Positions 47,733 through 59,985 of a stretch of 64,000 nucleotides of DNA are shown in pieces (position 1 is the first letter of the stretch; each line of letters begins with the position of its first letter). The notes under the pieces are model-generated. The model made no database searches, was not told where the DNA came from, and was given only the letters and a program-made list of their open reading frames with translations. The position numbers and the translations under genes were made by a program. Source of the stretch: Scylla paramamosain (lineage: Eukaryota > Arthropoda > Malacostraca > Decapoda > Portunidae); the NCBI RefSeq assembly GCF_035594125.1, contig NC_087161.1, positions 9,085,001-9,149,000 on the forward strand, in the 5' to 3' direction.

Positions 47733-49802
47733 AAGAACATAAGAAATAAGGGAAGCTGCAAGAAGCGACCAGGCTTACACGTGGCAGACCCTGTATGAAA
47801 TATACCTACCTATTTCCATCTATTATCCCCATCCATAAACCCATCTAATCTTCTCTTAAAGCTCCCTAATGTCCTAGCACTAACAACATGATTACTGATT
47901 CCGTTCCACTCATCTACCACTCTATTTGAGAACCAGTTTCTTCCTATCTCCTTCCTAGATCTAAATTTTTTTAAGCTTGAACCCGTTATTTCTTGTTCTA
48001 TCCTGGTTGCCGATCCTAAGAATTTGGCTTACATCCCCCTTTTTATAACCCTTATATCACTGAAAGATTTCCATCAGGTCCCCTCTTAACCTACGTCTCT
48101 CTAAAGAATGTAAATTTAACAGCCTCAATCTCGCCTCGTAAGGAATACTCCTCATCCCCTGTATCCTTTTAGTCATTCTCCTCTGTACTGATTCTAATAG
48201 ACTTATATCTTTCCTGTAATGTGGGGACCAGAACTGCACAGCGTAGTCTAGATAAGGTCTGACCAGCGCCAAGTATAAATTTAATATTACTTCCGGCCTT
48301 CTACCTTCAACGCTCCTAAAAATGAATCCTAATACCCTATTTGCCCTGTTTCTGGCCTCTATGCATTGTTTTCCTAGACGGAGTTCCGAGCTAACTATAA
48401 CCCCTAAATCTTTCTCGTACCCTGTACCTACCAGTTTTGTTGTTTAATGTGCACCTACTGTGAGGGTTTCCTCTACCTACGGTAAGTACTTTGCATTTAT
48501 TGATATTACATTGCGTTTGCCATCTGTCCGTCCATTCATTCATTCTATCTAAATCTGCCTGCAAGGCGATGGCATCCGATTCTGACCTAGTTAATCTACC
48601 TATCTTTGCGTCATCCGGAAATTTACTAACATCACTACTAATTGCCCTATCCAAGTCATTGATATATATTAGAAATAACAATGACCCTAATACTGATCCC
48701 TGTGGCACCCCACTTATTACATGACCCCACTTGGATTTCGAGCCGTTTATTACAACTCTTTGTCAACTGGCGCCAAGCCATGACCCTATCCAGCCTAACA
48801 CCTTCCCATCTATCCCGTGTGCCCTAACCTTTCTCAGGAGCCTCTGATGGGGTACCGTGTGAAAAGCTTTACTAAAGTCTAGATATAAGATACCATGACT
48901 ATCACCATTATCTACTGCCTCGTACACTTTGCTGTAAAAACTTAACAAGTTTGTGAAGCCATGCTGTGACTGATTTACCAAGTTATGTTTGTCTAAATGT
49001 TTCCTAATGTTCCTCGCTATTATTGACTCAAATATTTTACCTACAACTGAAGTTAAGCTGTCAGGTCTATAGTTAGACGCTAAAGTTTTATCTCCTTTCT
49101 TAAAGATGGGTGCTACATTTAGTCTGTCTCCACACTGGTAACAAACTGGTAACTCACTTGACTCAAGTGATTTCCTAAAGACAGAAACTAACGGCTCACT
49201 AATAATCTCTTTGCATTCCTTAAGTACTCTGGGATATATTTCATCTAGTCCTGGTGTCATGAATTTTTTTTAGCCTGTCTATCTCCTGTTCCACTATCTC
49301 CCTAGTTATGGAAATATGTCAGCTTTTCATTCTCATCTGCTCTAAACATCTGTTCACTATTTGGCATATCCGGCATGTTTTCCTCGGTGAAGACAGTTAA
49401 AAAATACTCATTCAGAATTTTACTAATCTCTTCCCCAGAACTAACCAGCTCCCCATCTGCTGTCTTAAATGGACCTATAGTATTTGTATTCTTCGTCCTG
49501 TATACCTGATAAAATCCCTTGGGGTCTGTCTTCGCCTCGCTGGCTACCTTTAATTGATAATTGCCCTTAGTTCCTCGTTAACCTTCTGACTGTTCTAACT
49601 AATTCATTATATTGTGGCCTTAAAACTTCCTCACTGCCCTTGATCTCTTATATATACTTCTCTTTCGCTCTTTATATTGTTTTAACCTAGCAGTCATCCA
49701 TTTAAGGTCACTTTTCTGTGATCTTATTGCTCTATACGGGATGTTTGCTAACTGACCTGTATGAACTTTACGAAATATTTATACAACTCATTTATATTTA
49801 CT

Positions 49803-49868
49803 TTTACATTTACATTTACATTTTACATTTACATTTACATTTTACATTTACATTTACCTTTACTTTAC
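49803..49868. repeat. TTTACA minisatellite inside CR1
   Basis: About eleven degenerate hexamers (TTTACA, with TTTTACA variants) in the CR1 element between its RT and endonuclease blocks. Confidence 0.9.
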
Positions 49869-50622
49869 CTAATCCCCTCATCTCGCCCCTACCATCCTCT
49901 CCACTCCCTCATCTACTCGCCTCAACCTCACCTCTCCCATTTCAGTATGACCTGACCTTCCAACATACGAGTACACCCTTACGGACACATCTTTCCTCCT
50001 CTTGTCCTACACCCTCACACTTCACCTCACCTCTCTCATCTTGCCTTATCTCTCTCAACTCCGTCCCGGACCTGACCTCACCCTGCATCCGTTGCCAGTC
50101 AACTCCTTGGAGGTACCTTTTTAATTCCTCAAAATCTGCTCTCCTAAAGTCAGGTATTTTACTAATGTTTTTTGCTTTTAAAAGTTTCTTCCCATTTTAA
50201 ACTGTACATAATTTCCCTATGGTCACTATTACATAGCTGTCCTCCAACCTCTACCTGCGTGACTGCTTCCTCCCTGTTAGTAAGAATTAAATGTAGAATA
50301 TTGTTCCCCCTTGTGGGTTCTGCGACTACCTGTTTAAAGAAAAAAATATCCTGAATTACCTTTAAGAAATTCCTCTGCTTTCTTGTTACCCACCATCAGA
50401 CTCCAGTCGATATTCCTAAAATTAAAATCTCCTACCACACATACCTGACTGTACCTGCCTGCTCTATTTATTTCCTGCCACAGTGAGGTGTTAATTTCCT
50501 TTGTACTGGTCGGTGGCCTGTACACTACTCCCAGTACTACTGACTATGATCCTTCCTTAATATCTATCCATATCACTCTGTTTTGTTATCTGTTTTCATT
50601 CTTCTGTTAATACAACACTAAT

Positions 50623-50924
50623 AAGAACATAAGAACATAAGAAATAAGGGAAGCTGCAAGAAGCGACCAGGCTTACACGTGGCAGTCCCTGTATGAAACA
50701 CTCCTACCTATTTCCACCTATCATCCCCATCCATAAACTTGTCTAATCTTCTCTTAAAGCTCTCTAGTGTCCTAGCACTAACTACATGATTACTGAGTCC
50801 GTTCCACTCATCTACCACTCTATTCGAGAACCAATTTTTTCCTATCTCCTTCCTAAACCTAAATTTTTCAAGCTTGAACCCGTTATTTCTTGTTCTACCC
50901 TGGTTGCTGATCCTAAGAATTTTG
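50623..50924 (-). mobile_element. CR1 3' fragment nested in the CR1 endonuclease
   Basis: About 302 bp matching the 3' end of the CR1 family (compare 47,733-48,025), beginning with the AAGAACATAAG repeats and truncated near TCCTAAGAATTT. The word CTAAT lies on both sides (50,618-50,622 and 50,925-50,929), a plausible 5-bp target duplication. The host CR1 endonuclease continues on both sides. Confidence 0.85.
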
Positions 50925-51249
50925 CTAATGTGTCCTTAACGTATAACGCGACGCCTCTTCCTCTCCTTTTTTTCCCTAACTTTATAGAACAGTGTATAAT
51001 CATCTATCTTAACCTCTGGATTAAATACTTTTCCTGATATATCTAACCAAGTTTCAGTTCAAGCAATGATATCAAAATTCACTACACACGCTATTCCTCT
51101 AAGCAAGTTCTATTCAAAATACTTCTACAATTTGTGTAGTAAACACTTAAGCTATTTCTCGTCTTCCCTAAGCTAGTTACCTTTCTAGATTTAACTAATT
51201 TGTCCTTCGTTTTCACCTCACAACCTCTTTTTTCCTCCTGACTAACGAA

Positions 51250-52158
51250 AAAAAAAGCGTTGGAGTGCAGTTACCTCCCGCTCGAGTGTTCCGGCCAAAA
51301 CCCGAATACCATGGCGTGATAAATGCACCCCATCCCTGGCGTACAAGGCGTCCCTACCATAGAAGAGATCCTAGTTGTCGACGAACGTCCATCCATTACT
51401 CTTACAATGATTCGCGAGCCTGCGATTCACTGTAATAGCCCTGGACAGCCACTCCAGCACCAACTCCCCTCCTCGGTAAGACGCCACACACCACAGGGAT
51501 CCCTCCCTTGTCCCTAATCCTGTCCAGAGCCTATCGAAAACTCCCGAAAAGTTCCTCACTCCTGATCTTACCAAGGTCATTCCCTCCCGCGCTCAGAAAA
51601 ACAATGGGTTTGGTCCCATCTTTTTCCAAGCACGTGTCTAGCCTATCAGCTACCTTCCCTATCCCAGTACCTGGCAAACACACTTTCGACCTATGCTTCC
51701 TATCTCTGGCACAAAACATACTATCTAAGTGCCTAACCTGACTATCACCAAACACAAGCACTCTACCTTGGGGCAGGGTAACTGCGTCTGCCCCCTCCTT
51801 CTTGTCTCCTCCCGCCATGTCCACCTCCATCTCCTTCACTTCCTCCAGCACACTGAAGGAATTCTTCGTCTCCACGCAAGGCGCCCTGAGGACCTTCAGC
51901 CTCTTGGCTCCCCTGCACATAACCGACCACTGCTCCTCCGTCGCCTTACTAGGTAGGGTGACAGTGGGGCAGGACCCCTCCCACAGGTGTTGAGATCCTC
52001 TCACAGAACTCAGCCTGCAGGTCTGAGATCCTCTCACGAAATTCAGTCTGCACCTCCGAAATCCTTCAGAACTCAGCCTCCACCTCCGAGACCTTCGCAA
52101 CGAAGGCCTCGAGAACAGAACTAACACAACCAGACGACTCAGCAACACAAGGCGCCAT
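51250..52158 (-). pseudogene. CR1 ORF1 with coiled coil and SGNH-esterase domain, frameshifted
   Basis: ATG at 52,156-52,158 opens a frame with a heptad-like repeat (RISEVQTEF, RISDLQAEF) that suggests a coiled coil. It then shifts into the frame open to 51,531, which holds GDSQVRHLD (SGNH block I, serine near 51,744) and SAGGNDLG (block III). After a stop and another shift comes DGVHLSRHG (block V Asp-His, bases 51,320-51,334). The order is that of a GDSL/SGNH hydrolase. CR1-clade ORF1 proteins with an esterase domain are established; their role in retrotransposition is not settled. This copy is broken, but all catalytic residues are still readable. Confidence 0.82.
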
Positions 52159-52229
52159 GTCTACACTAACACTAGCCAGCTATATTAGCGTCAGGTCACT
52201 GCTCACTAAACACGTCCGTTCACTAGGAA

Positions 52230-53305
52230 CCCTGATGGAACCTATACTGGCGATCAGATTGAAGGTTCTGAAGTGATAGATGTTTAAGAATCTTCCTATT
52301 AAGGATAGATTAAAAAACCTTAGAGAGGCAGGAAATTGAAATAATACGACAGTAGTTTGAGGGATCAGAATAGTCATCATTTTTAGGAACAGGCTGAATA
52401 TAAGCAAACTTCCAGCAAGAAGGAGAGGTAGATGTTAACAGAGTTGAAAGTGTTTGACTAGGCAAGGTACAAGCGCGGAGGCACAGTTTCGAAGAACAAC
52501 AGCCGACTCCATCAGGTCCATAAGCCTTCCGAGGGTTTAGGGCAACGAGGACATGGAAAACATCATTGCGAAAAATTTAAATAAGTAGCATGGAGGAGAA
52601 GAGGGTGGAGGAGAGGGAGGAACAAGCTCTGTATCGTCCAAGGTAGAGATTTTAGCAAAGATTTGAGCGAAGAGTTCAGCCCTAGAGATAGATGTGATAG
52701 CAGTGGTGCCATCTGGTTGAAATAAAGGAGGGAAAGAAGGAAAAGCAGAGTTACTGGAGAATTTTTTTTGTCTACGTACCAGAAGTCACGGGGGCGGTTA
52801 GATCTTGAAAGATTTTGACACTCTATTAATGAAGGGGTTTTTGGCTAGTTGGAGAGCAGACCTGGCATGGTTCCGGGCAGAAATATAAAGTGCATGAGAT
52901 TCTGGTGATGGAAGGCTTAAGTAACTTTTGTGGGCCACCTCTCCATCATGTATAGCACGAGAACAAACTGTGTTAAACCAAGGTTTGGATCGTTCAGGTC
53001 GAGAAAAAGAGTGAGGAATGTACGTCTCCATGCCAGACACTATCACCTCTGTTATGAAGGAAAATCAGCAAAATAGCTTCTCAGGTTCCCCCCAACTAGC
53101 AAAGGCAAAACGCCAGAGGCATCTCCGCTTAGGGGGATCCTGAGGAGGGATTGAAGCGATAGGACAAGATATAGATATGAGATTGTGATTGGAGGAACCC
53201 AATGGAGAAGAGAGGGTAACAGCATAAGCAAAAGGATTAGATATTAGAATGTTAGGTTTATCTCCAAGACGGTCAGGAATACGAGTAGGGTGTTGCACCA
53301 ATTGC
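52230..53305 (-). mobile_element. crab-L LINE (copy J), 5' part
   Basis: Continuation of copy J beyond the CR1 insertion, from the RT finger to the endonuclease (5'-truncated at LVQHPTR, about 53,305). Frames are broken. It joins the gag-like fragment to its right. Confidence 0.9.
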
Positions 53306-53710
53306 AACCTACATTTCCAAGCTGCGTTGTAAAGTAAGCGACTCAACATAAGAAAAATCCTTGAAACTCCAGTGGCTCGCAAAAAATTACGGAAAAATTC
53401 GGCATAATCATTTTGAAGCATACAAGGCTTAAAGGAACTAGCCGACATCATGCTAAACGCAAGGGAACCAGGTGAGCGAACAAAAGACATTTTGTCTGCC
53501 CCAGAAGTAATGTTACTGTTAGTCATTAAGTCCTCACATTGCTGTAAAAATGATAATACAGAGTACTCAAGGTCCTCATCCCCAAAACTTTTTTTGATGG
53601 TAGGATCCTGGTGCAGTAGCTCAATAGTAGAGGCAGAAGGAACCATAGTAGCAGCAGCTAGAGCAGTAGCAGTAGGAAGTTGAGGAGCAGTGTTAGGATT
53701 ATTAGACATG
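53306..53710 (-). pseudogene. Gag-like N-terminal fragment
   Basis: From an ATG at about 53,710 the minus strand is open for some 130 codons of a low-complexity Thr/Ala/Pro start followed by a helical segment ([22 protein letters not shown] words). It then runs without a stop into copy J's endonuclease, a chimeric frame created by the LINE. By general character it is an LTR-retrotransposon Gag; no zinc knuckle or pol is present. Confidence 0.5.
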
Positions 53711-56097
53711 GTAGAATTGCCACTTCTTAAAAGCATTTACCCCCAAAAATATACATGAAAATATACACCTATATAATATTCAATAAATAAATAAATAAAT
53801 ACACAAAATAAATCTACACAAAATCTGTGCAGTTGCACAGAATAACTAATTATTGTTGCTGTGCCCAAGAAAATGAGCTGATAAATACAGGGAAATGCAC
53901 GAAGAAAAAAGGTGAAACACATAAACAAACAAAGCTAAAAGAATGAAATATGAGTACGAGCGAGGAGAAATAATGAGTTTGGCCACAAAAATAACAAAAA
54001 CACATTACATACAACCCAGATATGCAGTTGTAGGCCTGGGACTTGCTGAAGGAAAGGTATGCAGATGAAGCTTGCAAAAAAAAAAAAAAAAAAAAGCAGC
54101 TTCCAACAGCTTCAACAAGGAGAGGCACAGGCAGGGGCAGGGTTAAGGGGCAGGGTAATGGAGCCATGGGGGCCCAGGGTTGACAAAGGCACAAGGTCAG
54201 GAAACACCAGAACACACACACAGCACACACACCAGACAGGCAAAACAGGCACACGGTAACTGCAAGACGATCCAAAATAAAAATTCACAAAGAAAAATAA
54301 ATATATGACATGGTAAAAATTTGAAAAAAAAAAAATGCACAGGTAGGCTTGATATGTGGGTGTATGTGCTTAAAATAAAGATGCGTGTATAGATAGCTGT
54401 GGTTCTCTGTGTAATACACTGAAGGAAGACACAGTAAAATGGGAAAAAAGGCAAAAAAACACAATAAGCTAACAGAGATTCATAAAATGGCGGCGCTATG
54501 AGCAGCGGCCGTTCACAGCCCGGGGTAAGGTGCTGCGGCCAATCAGAGCGTAGTAAAAATGTAAACAAATGCAAAGGACCAATAAGAGGAAGCAACCCAA
54601 GCCGGGAAAGCAGCTTGGAGATAATGAAAGTGCAGGTAGCAAAGATGACCACAAAAACAGGAGCAAGAGCGGGAAATACAAAAATATTCACCAGACAAAA
54701 GACATGAGAACCCCAGCAAGGCAAATAAAAAACAGATACTTAGAAGAGGTGTAGAGGAGCTATACACAGCGGCAGGCCGGGGACGACGGTGGATGTCGAT
54801 CACAGTGGCCAGAAGCAGGACAATGAGGCAGGGAGCAGCTGTAGACAGTCTACTCGTTCATGTCCTCCACATGAGTGTGCACTCTTAAAAGAAATGGGTA
54901 CACAATGGTACACAAAGGGTACTTTTAGTGATGAAATACTGATACCTTTATTGTACCCTTACAAATCTACCCAGATGTACCCTATCTGAACCCGAAATCT
55001 ACTTTTCTTAAATTTTCAAATCTGCCCATACACCTGAACCCCCTCCCTCCTTACCATGCCCCCTCCAAACCCCCCACCAGATCTTCCCAACCTAAAACCC
55101 CATTCCATCTCCTAACCCTAATACAACGAACCCCTCGTACATCTCATAAATCCTCATTTCTGCCTCGTCCCTATCCTTCTGCAGCCCATCAGCCAAACAG
55201 ACTGCTGATACTACCGTGTTTGCATTTAGCAAGGAAATAAACGAAAGAAATCATATATTCATTATTAAGGCCGCAATTATCAGCCCCTTCACCAAGCTGC
55301 CACACCTGGACTAGCTTCACTGAGCCACTTCCTACGTGGTCTCGGTGCAGGACTTGAAAACGGGTGTACAGGATCCCTTATGACTCCTGCACCCTTTTCA
55401 CGAGTCACAATAATTTGAGGTCGTCAATCTGTTTTACCTACCCACAGAGAAGGGGAATACTCAAACAACATTTAACAGCCACAGCTGCAGACGAATCGAC
55501 AACCACGTTTAAGAAAAAGAGTTAACACACAATAACACCCATATGATCGAGGTATAAAACCCCATTGGGCTCCCACCCACCGTGACAGTCCTCCCACTGC
55601 CCAACAGTGTTATAGTCTCAAGCCAAGTGGTATCGTTTACCGCCTCTTGGGGCGACAGACCTTGTCAGGACCTGAGGAGTGAATAAAGTTTACTACACGG
55701 GGAATTACTTAGGTCCTCTGCAGCAGAACTGCCTCAGCCCGCAGTAGCATTTAAAACAAACAGATGTTGTAAGCAAAAGACACAAGAAACTACCACGAAA
55801 GAGTGCCCACGAACACACAGGAGGGTCAGTCACTGCTCACTGCGCAAACTCGACTTGTACACTTGTGCAGCCGAGGGGTCACTTCCCTGAATGTAATGTG
55901 TAATTCACAACTACACTTACTGGCAGACTACTACAGACACTCCTATTCTATATAAATAGGCCGGGGCGTATGGCCGGTAATGACTCACTTATCCCCTTTA
56001 AGGCAACTGAGCTGGCTACCTAGTATCCCGCCTTAGTCTCCGATAAATGTTAGAGCACGTCTCAGTACGTCCACTCCTCCCAACTGCTAGGCAGTGA
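53711..56097. other. Unrecognised sequence with one LTR-like promoter region
   Basis: No protein domain in any frame. AT-rich to about 54,480, then more GC-rich. At 55,553-55,558 a TATAAA, and 124 bp downstream an AATAAA (55,682-55,687), are spaced as in a compact LTR, but I cannot find TG...CA ends or a flanking duplication. Confidence 0.35.
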
Positions 56098-56299
56098 CTA
56101 CCATGCAGTGTTGCCACTCCTGAAAATCATAAAAGCCAAGACTGCCTAGTAAAAACAGCCAAGATTAACCCCAAAAAAGAATAGACTGATAAAAAAAAAA
56201 TAATAATAACACTTGCTATTAGTACCGTTTTCAAGGATTCTACCATAGCATATGTTAATCTTACCTCATCAGCGTCACCGCTGGTAGTGTCAGCCTCCC

Positions 56300-58400
56300 A
56301 GCTATGAAGAGTTGCCTCCTCACTCTAGCTGGTTCTCTTGATGTATCATCGATGACATTTGCCATTTTTTTACATCGCTGATGATTACCGAAGATGGTTT
56401 CCATCCATAACAGGGTACTTCTTGTCTTGAGATGGCTTGCTTAGTGAGCAATCGGTCTGCGATTGCATCTATTTGGAGTCCATTTGTTTGCTTAGTTTTA
56501 ATAATGTTGACCTTTGAGAAAACTCTTTCCACACAGGCAGATGAATGAGGCAGGGCTAATAGGCAACACATTAAGTTTGAAAGCACATCAAACTTCGCAT
56601 GATTATTGCCATCTTTGACATTTCGTATTTCTTGCCAAAATGAAGTTGCTTTATTATTTACGCCTCTCAGGCTTTCTTTTACAGAAACAAGTCTTCTAAG
56701 TCCAAGTCTGATCTTCTAAAACATCCAAGTCTTCTTCCTTGACAAGAGTTGGAAACTGCACTGCAAGGTCAGCAATTGACTGAACGCTTCTTTCAGCGTT
56801 CATTGCTACTTTGGGCTCAATGACTTGCAGATTTGCAAGTACACAGTCTTCTTGTAAGGGGAATCTTTTCTCTATTTGCGTACATAGCTCAACAAGGAAC
56901 TTTTGACAATCCAAGAAGAACCTCTTCCTTGCTTTCTTGTCTGGTATTGGTTCTTTCATTAATTGTGCTTGGCATTGGCCACCCAAATGTGTCTTCTAGC
57001 TTCTTGTGCAGTGATTTGTCACAGGGATCAATCTCTAAAAGCTTTTTTGATAGAACCACTTCTCTTCTAATGAACATTGCTAATATGCCTCTGTACTCAT
57101 CACACAATTGTAGCATACAGAGTTCCCAGTCTAAAATATTCAGACTGAAATTCTTGGTTCATCTTGTCTACTTTGCCAATTGTGTAATTCAAGAAGAGAA
57201 GCATATGCTTTGTTTCACAACTGACCAGAATTCTATATATATCTCCTGCTATGTCGAACTTTACACAGAGTCTGTCTTCATTTCAGCTTCAAAAAATAGT
57301 GTGAGAGCATCCCATTGCTCTAATATTCTTGAGATAACTTCTCTGGACAACCACCGCGTCTGTTACAGCTTTAACATTCGATTTTTCGGACTCTGTATAT
57401 CTTGAATTAGCTGAAATTGTTGCTGATGCTTGCTACTTCGAGAAATAATGACAAACGTCTCTCAAAAACTGTTCCAAGAATGAAGCCAGCTTAGAACAAG
57501 CATGGCTTGCACAGAGCGCGAAGGAGTGACATGCACATTCTCATATAAACACAGATGGCACTTCTTTTTTTTAGGAAAGCTTGGAATCCGTTGTTTGTGC
57601 CAAGCATAACTGAGCAATTATCACAGGCAAATCCTATGATATTTAGGAGAGGTATACTTTTACTCGCAAGCAGCTCCTAAACATCTATAAAGAGTCTTTC
57701 GCCTCTGGCGTCATCTATCAAGTAATGCATCAGTCACTTTACACTTCTGATCAAAATATCTCACCGTTACTGCCAGGATTTGGGATACAGGTATGTCTGT
57801 GCTCTCGTCAATGAGTAGAGAAAATACATTTTCCCTGCATATTTTAGCAATTTCCTCACGTTCTTCAAGAGCAATGCCATCTCTCATGACATATGATGCT
57901 TTGTTTTTTTTTTTTTTTTTAAGTCATATTCTGTGCTATTTCACTATCTGGACACATGTTCTTTACTATTTCTATCAAGTGGTCTGCTTGTTTGAATGGT
58001 GTCCCATGCTCTGCCATGAATGCAGAGAGCACCAGTTCATCTCTTCTTACATCACTCTGAAGATCTGTTTTTTTCTTGAAAAATTTATCAATAACCGTGA
58101 CACTTTTCTTTTTATCTAGATTCTTCACATGTTTGGTGGAAGACTTGTGAGACATCAGCTTAAACCTGTTGCAGTTTTTTGTTTTTCAGTTTAGTGTCGC
58201 GCACAGTGCAAATTGCAATGTGTTTATCATTAGGGTCAGCTTTAAATTCCTTATCGCTCAGCCATTACTTCCGGAAGGCTTGTTGGCACCACACCTTGGA
58301 CCTTTTTTTGGGTGGTGTAGTGATCCCACTACCACCCTTTCACAGTCACTATTATCACTCATTGTGTCATCACTCAGCTATAGTCTGAATTGATTAAATA
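56300..58400 (-). pseudogene. hAT transposase, decayed
   Basis: Reading right to left: an N-terminal BED/zinc-binding-like region at about 58,100-58,290 (KKWLSDKEFKADP-type words, C-x2-C, then an open frame from 58,155); a segment near 57,560-57,650 with the NIIGFACDNC block that carries a catalytic Asp in hAT enzymes; a TRWLSREVISRILEQWDAL block near 57,300-57,370; open frames at 56,889-57,116 and 56,696-56,986; and the C-terminal hAT dimerisation motif at 56,320-56,586 (LPHSSACVERVFSKVNIIKT). Stops and frameshifts lie between. The intact enzyme would cut and paste the element; this one is dead. Confidence 0.85.
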
Positions 58401-58631
58401 TTTTTTCTAAGTTACTCAATACCTCAACGGAAATCGCAAAATAGAAATGCGATGCCACTGAGGAGAGGTGATTGGCTGTCACTGAGACACTGATTGAGTC
58501 AGACTGAGTCCAGACTACGAGGACCGGAGGACGGGAGATGGTGATGCTTAATGCATTTGGCGTATGTATATTTTTACCAAGTAATTTCAGCTAAGATGCA
58601 GGGTAGACGTTTTTAGTACCAGGACAAATTC

Positions 58632-58662
<31 letters not shown>

Positions 58663-58935
58663 CTAAAAACGCAAAACGAATCTCACAAGCGAATCCGTTA
58701 GCATGTAGTACTTATATTAGCTACAATTTTACATGGTGGAAAATAGGCAACTTTCCGCTTTTGAACATCGTGACTCTTATGCTACACGTACTGTTCTTGA
58801 TCTGACCGCGGCGCGCCAGCCCATGTTGACCTTTTGTGGGTCCTTTATTTATTTATTTATTTATTTATTTTATTTATTTATCTTTTTTTTTTTTTTTTTG
58901 CACGACGGAAGTGATTTTTTTTTTTTTTACCTAAA

Positions 58936-58937
<2 letters not shown>

Positions 58938-58966
<29 letters not shown>
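58938..58966. repeat. (GT)n tract inside the hAT element
   Basis: Short GT run between T-rich tracts and a G-rich stretch in the transposase upstream region. Confidence 0.9.
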
Positions 58967-59316
58967 GCGCATATGATGGGGGAGGAAGGATGTGGGGGAG
59001 TAAGTGAAGGATGATTGGGAGAGGATCGAGGAGGGGGGAAGAATAGTAATTTAGGAGAAGGAGAAAAATCACAAGTAGATAGAGGGGGGGTGAGGGAAGG
59101 GATGAAAAGAGGAGGTTAAGGACCTGTTATAGCTGGGTGGGGTTAGGATAAGGCCAGGACAGGAAGGAAGGAATTAACCGAGCAGGAGATAATTTCTCAA
59201 AAAGCCTAGACTGGCCTGTTTTCAAGGAAAAAAAAAAAAAGCCAAGACGCCAAGGTCTCAACCTAAAAGCCAAGATCTAGTCAGAAAAGCCAAGGAGTGG
59301 CAACGCTGCTGCCATG

Positions 59317-59387
59317 GAGTTTTAGTGCTCCAACCGCCTTCCTGCGTCACTGCTAAAGGAATGGGGAGGGGAGGAGATGGGGGGTGC

Positions 59388-59442
<55 letters not shown>

Positions 59443-59649
59443 CCCCTAGTCTCACTTGAATAAAACACTTTACTTTTAAAACAAAGGGGGCTAGATGAAT
59501 ACTGATTGTTTCTTTGTCAAGGGCAACTCTTCTGCTGTAAGCTAGGTGAGACTCAAAATTATTAAACAACGGGAAATAAGGTAAATTAATCGGGGAAGGA
59601 GAGCGTCTGTGCGCGGAAATTCTTATAAAATAATGACAACCGTTCCCTA

Positions 59650-59725
<76 letters not shown>

Positions 59726-59985
59726 ATTTATTATTTTTTCTCTTTCATCATTCTTACTTTCTTCATTGTGTTATCTCAGTGTATGTTACAACATAATCGG
59801 GGTTGGAAAAACCCGTGTTTTTTTTTAAACCCAACCCACTATGATTTTTGAGCTTTATTTCTTTTTGGGGGAGGTATTGATTTTAAGGGGGTTTATTTAT
59901 TTTTTTTTATTCTTTATATCTATATGAAACTCAGTTTAAATAAGCAATTAAAAAGTATTCTAGAATGAAACAGGTTTGATTTTTT
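59317..59985. repeat. Flank with (CA)n and (CT)n microsatellites
   Basis: CA dinucleotides at about 59,389-59,439 and CT dinucleotides at 59,652-59,723. No gene is recognised in the rest. Confidence 0.9.

Larger units (their letters stand above)
48057..51200 (-). pseudogene. CR1 ORF2 (endonuclease/RT), broken
   Basis: APE blocks: LTETWLD-like segment near 51,050, VALYVKD-like near 50,940, VVGDFNFRNIDW at about 50,400-50,440. RT blocks at 48,763-49,260: APIFKKGDKTLASNYRPDSLTSV, GKIFESI, QSQHGFT, YLDFSKAF. The catalytic box at about 48,640 reads FPDD where FADD is expected. The C-terminal block at 48,057-48,272 has LVRPYLDYAVQFWSP. Stops and frameshifts separate the segments. Confidence 0.85.
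47733..52229 (-). mobile_element. CR1-clade LINE, near full length, inserted in copy J
   Basis: Minus-strand element bounded by CCTTGAT (47,726-47,732) and CCCTGAT (52,230-52,236), an imperfect 7-bp target duplication at the point where copy J breaks. Its 3' end carries AAGAACATAAG-type short repeats, the clade's usual tail instead of poly(A). From 5' to 3': ORF1 at about 51,250-52,158, APE endonuclease at about 50,335-51,200 (interrupted), RT at about 48,391-49,260 and a C-terminal domain at 48,057-48,272. Confidence 0.87.
56106..59308. mobile_element. hAT DNA transposon with TIRs and 8-bp target duplication
   Basis: The left end reads CAGTGTTGCCACTCCT and the right end, complemented, CAGCGTTGCCACTCCT: 16-bp terminal inverted repeats with one mismatch. 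They are flanked by CTACCATG (56,098-56,105) and CTGCCATG (59,309-59,316), an 8-bp target duplication with one mismatch, the length typical of hAT. The word AGCCAAG recurs just inside both ends (twice on the left; several times at 59,236-59,295). A decayed transposase lies between on the minus strand. Total length 3,203 bp. Confidence 0.92.

Noticed and set aside
53065..53736. Single 223-codon gene
   Set aside because: It is a fusion of a gag-like fragment and the truncated endonuclease of copy J at about 53,305, not one gene.
54197..54724. Hydrophobic 175-codon minus-strand frame as a multi-pass membrane protein
   Set aside because: Cys/Phe/Leu-rich low-complexity translation of purine-rich DNA, overlapped by equally open frames. 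No family motif or start context.
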